The notes beneath the pieces were generated by a model. That model did no database searches and was not told the DNA's origin. It saw only the letters and a list, made by a program, of their open reading frames with translations. Shown here one piece after another: positions 61,801 through 64,000 of a stretch of DNA of 64,000 nt; position 1 is the first letter of the stretch, and each line of letters opens with the position of its first letter. The stretch comes from an uncultured Bacteroides sp. (GTDB taxonomy: Bacteria; Bacteroidota; Bacteroidia; Bacteroidales; Bacteroidaceae): positions 1 to 64,000 of the forward strand of contig NZ_CAUCSQ010000022.1 in assembly GCF_958445495.1 (NCBI RefSeq), in the 5' to 3' direction. Made by a program: the position numbers and the translations under genes.

Positions 61801-63287
61801 CCGGCGGCATTTTGCGGCATCAGCACGACATTGCCGAATTGCAGCCGGGCTACTCCCAAACGTCCGTCGGAAGTTACCATATAGTTTCCGGGAAACTCGC
61901 CGTTGGCAGCGACGACTTCCGCATATTTTTCGGGACGGAGGGATTCTTTTACCCAACTTTCATATTGTTCTTTAGTGATTAGTTCCGGATTTCCGTTTTT
62001 CATGAATTCGTCGAAAGCTCCTTCGGCATACGGATTGAATACCGAACCTTGCGCTTGTATCATTCGGGTCAGTTCTTCCGCACTGGCGGGAAGGCCGGAT
62101 ACATTGTATCCTTCCTGTTTCATGCGGAGCAGGAGGTTGTAGAGCGAGGGCACTACTTCCATTCCGGCAGCGGTCAAGGCATTTTGTCCCGGACCTTTGT
62201 AATAAAAGATAGCTACCTTTTTGTCTTTATTGGGTTTTGTTTCCAGGTTCAGATAGTTGTTGATTGTGGAAACGAAAGTTTTTAAGCGTTCGGGGATTGC
62301 GTAGGAGTGTCTCAGCCCTTCTTTGTCCTCATACTGGGCAAAGAGTGCGAAAGGCCGGATAGCGCCGTCTATTTCCGGTGTTACAATGCTTTGTGACATG
62401 AAACCGCCGGACATTCCCAACGGGTCTTTTTCCCATTCGTCCACGAGGCTGTTGATGGTAAGAGGGGCGAAAAGCAAGATGTTTTCCGCTTTCAGATATT
62501 CTACCATCTTGTCGCCCATACGCCCGTGCGCCATATTGATGATGGCATCGGGCCGTATTTCGTTAATGAACGACATGAATCTTGTCATTGACTGGACCGG
62601 ATAAACGTTATAGCCTTCTTTTTCGAGTGCTTCGATGAGCCCGGTGGCATCTGCCATTTGTCCGGTAATCATGATTTTCCGCGCTCCTTCTTTATAAAGG
62701 TTGTTTTTCTTCATGAATGCCTCATAGTCGGTGACGGTAAGGAATTCATGTTCGTCGTCCGGATTATCGGTTCCTGCGTGATACAGCATATCGCTCGGCC
62801 TTTCTATCGGTTCTTCTATTTCCGGTACGGATGACACTTTCCCGTCAATGAACTTGCGGATGTAGTTCAACATGTTCCGGTAGTTGGCTTTTCCTCCGTT
62901 GCTCAGATAACCGCGTATCAGGTTTTCTTGAACGCTGTCGAGGTTACAGATATTATTGGCGGGATTGGTAGCCATGGAAGTATATACCGGAATTCCCTTA
63001 TCGGCAGCCTGCTGTATTTGCTGACGTTGTTCTTCGATAATCCGCAATCCCATGCCGTTGATAAACACCATGTCGTAACCGGTCAGGCGGTCAAGAGCGT
63101 CGAGAGATACTTCACTCAGTTTGACGGATGAATTATCGTTGGCTTTCGATATGCTTCCCTGTTGTATGGTCTGGAAGTTGACGAAAGCAATCCTTGTGGC
63201 GCTGAACCAGGTGTTCCATACGGATATCCCTATCAGCGCTGCTGCAACGATGCATACCCCTAAGATGATTTTACTTTTCTTTTTCAT
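58887..63287 (-). CDS. hmuS: CobN/magnesium-chelatase-H-like heme-locus protein, HmuS
   Basis: This 1466-residue protein has an N-terminal membrane helix (about 8-27), a very large CobN/ChlH-type body, and a C-terminal membrane helix followed by RKRRKSNQ. Typical body motifs include IHFGTHGSLEFTPKKQ, NWPDRLVGAVPHFYIYSIGNVGEGMMAKRRSYA, FRVFGGINGMYGTGIQEMVE and FMGGMNLAVR. CobN relatives insert cobalt into corrins. In this locus type the protein is thought to act in the opposite direction, taking iron from heme. Residues of about 775-905 are a Met/Lys-rich low-complexity insertion. It lies 39 bases after the TonB receptor gene. Confidence 0.88.
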   Translation of the reverse strand: MKKKSKIILGVCIVAAALIGISVWNTWFSATRIAFVNFQTIQQGSISKANDNSSVKLSEVSLDALDRLTGYDMVFINGMGLRIIEEQRQQIQQAADKGIPVYTSMATNPANNICNLDSVQENLIRGYLSNGGKANYRNMLNYIRKFIDGKVSSVPEIEEPIERPSDMLYHAGTDNPDDEHEFLTVTDYEAFMKKNNLYKEGARKIMITGQMADATGLIEALEKEGYNVYPVQSMTRFMSFINEIRPDAIINMAHGRMGDKMVEYLKAENILLFAPLTINSLVDEWEKDPLGMSGGFMSQSIVTPEIDGAIRPFALFAQYEDKEGLRHSYAIPERLKTFVSTINNYLNLETKPNKDKKVAIFYYKGPGQNALTAAGMEVVPSLYNLLLRMKQEGYNVSGLPASAEELTRMIQAQGSVFNPYAEGAFDEFMKNGNPELITKEQYESWVKESLRPEKYAEVVAANGEFPGNYMVTSDGRLGVARLQFGNVVLMPQNAAGSGDNSFQVVHGTNAAPPHTYIASYLWMQHGFKADALIHFGTHGSLEFTPKKQVALCSNDWPDRLVGAVPHFYIYSIGNVGEGMMAKRRSYATLQSYLTPPFLESSVRGIYRELMEKIKIYNNSAKNDKTQESLAVKTLTVEMGIHRDLGLDSIANQPYTEDEIARIENFAEELATEKITGQLYTMGVPYEPERITSSVYAMATEPIAYSLLALDKQRGKATDAVSKHRSLFTQRYLNPARQLVEKLIANPAQATDELICRTAGITPQELAKARQIEADRNAPKGMLAMMMAAAAKQDKADKEKTTGAHPAQSEKSPHGKIPESMKEAMRKMGAGMDREKAMEIAKTMGATPEAIKKMETAMKANKGKAESPNIADKTEKNGKPEKPQGMQGMKGMMAAMGKNAKEYSKAEIEFALAVTEVERTVKNVGNYKNALLTSPEKELGSLMNALKGGYTAPTPGGDPIANPNALPTGRNMYAINAEATPTESAWEKGIALAKQTIETYKQRHNDSIPRKVSYTLWSSEFIETGGATIAQVLYMLGVEPVRDAFGRVSDLKLIPSEELGRPRIDVVVQTSGQLRDIAASRLFLINRAVEMAAGAKNDTYENQVAASIIETERVLTEKGLSPKDAREISAFRVFGGINGMYGTGIQEMVESGDRWENESEIADTYLNNMGAYYGSEKNWETFQKFAFEAALTRTDVVVQPRQSNTWGALSLDHVYEFMGGMNLAVRNVTGKDPDAYLSDYRNRNNMKMQELKEAVGVESRTTILNPAYIKEKMKGGASSAGEFAEVITNTYGWNVMKPAAIDKELWDNIYNVYVKDGFNLGVKKYFEQQNPAALEEMTAVMLESARKGLWKASEEQVAELSKLHTEIVNTYRPSCSGFVCDNAKLRDYISSKTDAKTAAQYKENISRIREAKTSGNDKGVVMKKEEMNQAAEEQTNTLSNVAVGIAVAIAILALIVFVRKRRKSNQL

Positions 63288-63326
63288 TTCTCTTATTTTT
63301 AGCTTTGTATGTAGTTCGGTAATTTT

Positions 63327-64000
63327 TTATAGTTTGAATAAGTCTGCTAAATTGATGGATACGGTACCGATAAAGCCGATTCCCTGTTCAGGTATCTGGA
63401 TACCGGCATCTGCCGATTTGTCTTTGTAGTTGAACAGGTTGTCTATGCCCAGGCTCACAGAGATTCCGCGCGGGAAGCGCGCACTTGTGTTCAGGGTACA
63501 GATAGTACGGGCATCGTAGTTATATTCGGTAATCGTATGTTCTGTTGCGTCATACTGGTTGGTGTGCAGTTTGGAACTCCATTGGCCGTATAGTGCGACG
63601 GATGTGTCTACTTTTCCGAATTTATGCTGGAAAGAGGCGTTGAATGTCACGCTATGCGGGCGTGTGAGTGATAAGTTGTAGCCTTGGTACTCTTCTTTTT
63701 CATGTACGTATGCATAAGAACCTTGTAACATCAATCCGCAATCCGTTCTTATACGTGCGATGGCTTCCATGCTCACACTCTCGGAATTGTCGGAATTCAT
63801 GTATTTCATGTCCGGCATCCTTTTCCCGTCTTCAATGTATTCCAGAGTGCCCAATATGATTTTGTTTTTGAATTTGTTGTAATAACCGGATAGTGAAGCG
63901 TAGAATATGCCTTTGTTCACTTCTCCGGATAGTGAAAACTGGTAACTGTTTTCTGCTTTCAGGTTTTCGTCTCCGTGAATGGTAAACATTCCCAGTCCTC
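63327..64000 (-). CDS. hmuR: TonB-dependent heme receptor, C-terminal part (partial)
   Basis: The reading frame runs leftward from the window edge to 63327 and so is cut at its 5' end; the first ATG seen (63989) is internal. The visible part of about 224 residues has alternating aromatic beta-strands of an outer-membrane barrel: ENLKAENSYQFSLSGEVNKG, then GYYNKFKNKI, and a closing strand ending in LADLFKL. It is the C-terminal region of a TonB-dependent receptor. Its place before hmuS suggests heme or hemoprotein uptake. Confidence 0.88.
   Translation of the reverse strand, partial: GLGMFTIHGDENLKAENSYQFSLSGEVNKGIFYASLSGYYNKFKNKIILGTLEYIEDGKRMPDMKYMNSDNSESVSMEAIARIRTDCGLMLQGSYAYVHEKEEYQGYNLSLTRPHSVTFNASFQHKFGKVDTSVALYGQWSSKLHTNQYDATEHTITEYNYDARTICTLNTSARFPRGISVSLGIDNLFNYKDKSADAGIQIPEQGIGFIGTVSINLADLFKL

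Overview
The window looks like chromosomal DNA of a gut Bacteroides close to the B. thetaiotaomicron group. The signs are promoters of the TAnnTTTG (-7) / TTTG (-33) type, a fucose locus in the order fucR-I-A-K-X-P, an S16 ribosomal protein with a long acidic tail, a bacterial-chlamydial type V-ATPase operon, and a heme-uptake locus of the hmuRSTUV type. No complete mobile element, tRNA, prophage or CRISPR array is visible. Base 1 lies in the last bases of a 5S rRNA gene.

Layout. 1-1052: 5S rRNA end, two terminators and non-coding DNA with a 39-bp direct repeat. 1053-8827 (+): V-type ATPase operon ntpE-DUF2764-ntpA-ntpB-ntpD-ntpI-ntpK. 9034-13293 (+): eukaryote-like (GT3) glycogen synthase and alpha-glucan phosphorylase, for synthesis and breakdown of storage glucan. 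13294-14671: non-coding DNA built from a modular repeat that returns inverted at 37371-37587. 14672-15772 (-): TlpA-like thioredoxin lipoprotein. 15911-20249 (+): potABCD polyamine importer. 20608-21300 (-): AlkD-like glycosylase. 21742-28448 (-): fucose regulon. 28632-30596 (-): rpsP and nhaC. 30933-32727 (-): DJ-1/PfpI protein and a choloylglycine hydrolase family enzyme. 32921-37354 (+): marR-tolC-emrA-emrB efflux operon. 37647-42219: divergent regulon for altronate/KDG breakdown (uxaA and a LacI regulator leftward, kdgK and kdgA rightward). 42371-45068: AraC regulator, LCM-type methyltransferase and maltose-O-acetyltransferase-like enzyme. 45157-53542 (-): efflux block of Bcr-type MFS, AraC, TetR and a tripartite RND pump. 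53693-54508 (+): AraC regulator. 54625-56871 (-): secreted GH3 glycosidase. 57162-64000 (-): heme locus hmuV, U, T, S and the 3' end of a TonB receptor.

The clusters give a consistent physiology. Host sugars (fucose, uronates, beta-glucosides) are imported and split into glycolytic intermediates. Surplus carbon goes into glycogen. A rotary ATPase whose c-ring carries the sodium-ligand residues, together with an NhaC antiporter, points to sodium energetics. Heme iron is taken up and probably extracted by a large chelatase-like protein. Two efflux operons answer to local regulators.

The most useful observations are regulatory. An identical 20-bp sequence precedes both fucR and fucI. A perfect 24-bp palindrome overlaps the -33 element of the marR promoter. 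Two TGTGCnnGCACA palindromes flank the divergent LacI/kdgK promoters. The most unusual DNA is the modular intergenic repeat family, with 21-bp tandem units, at 13.3-14.1 kb and 37.4-37.6 kb.
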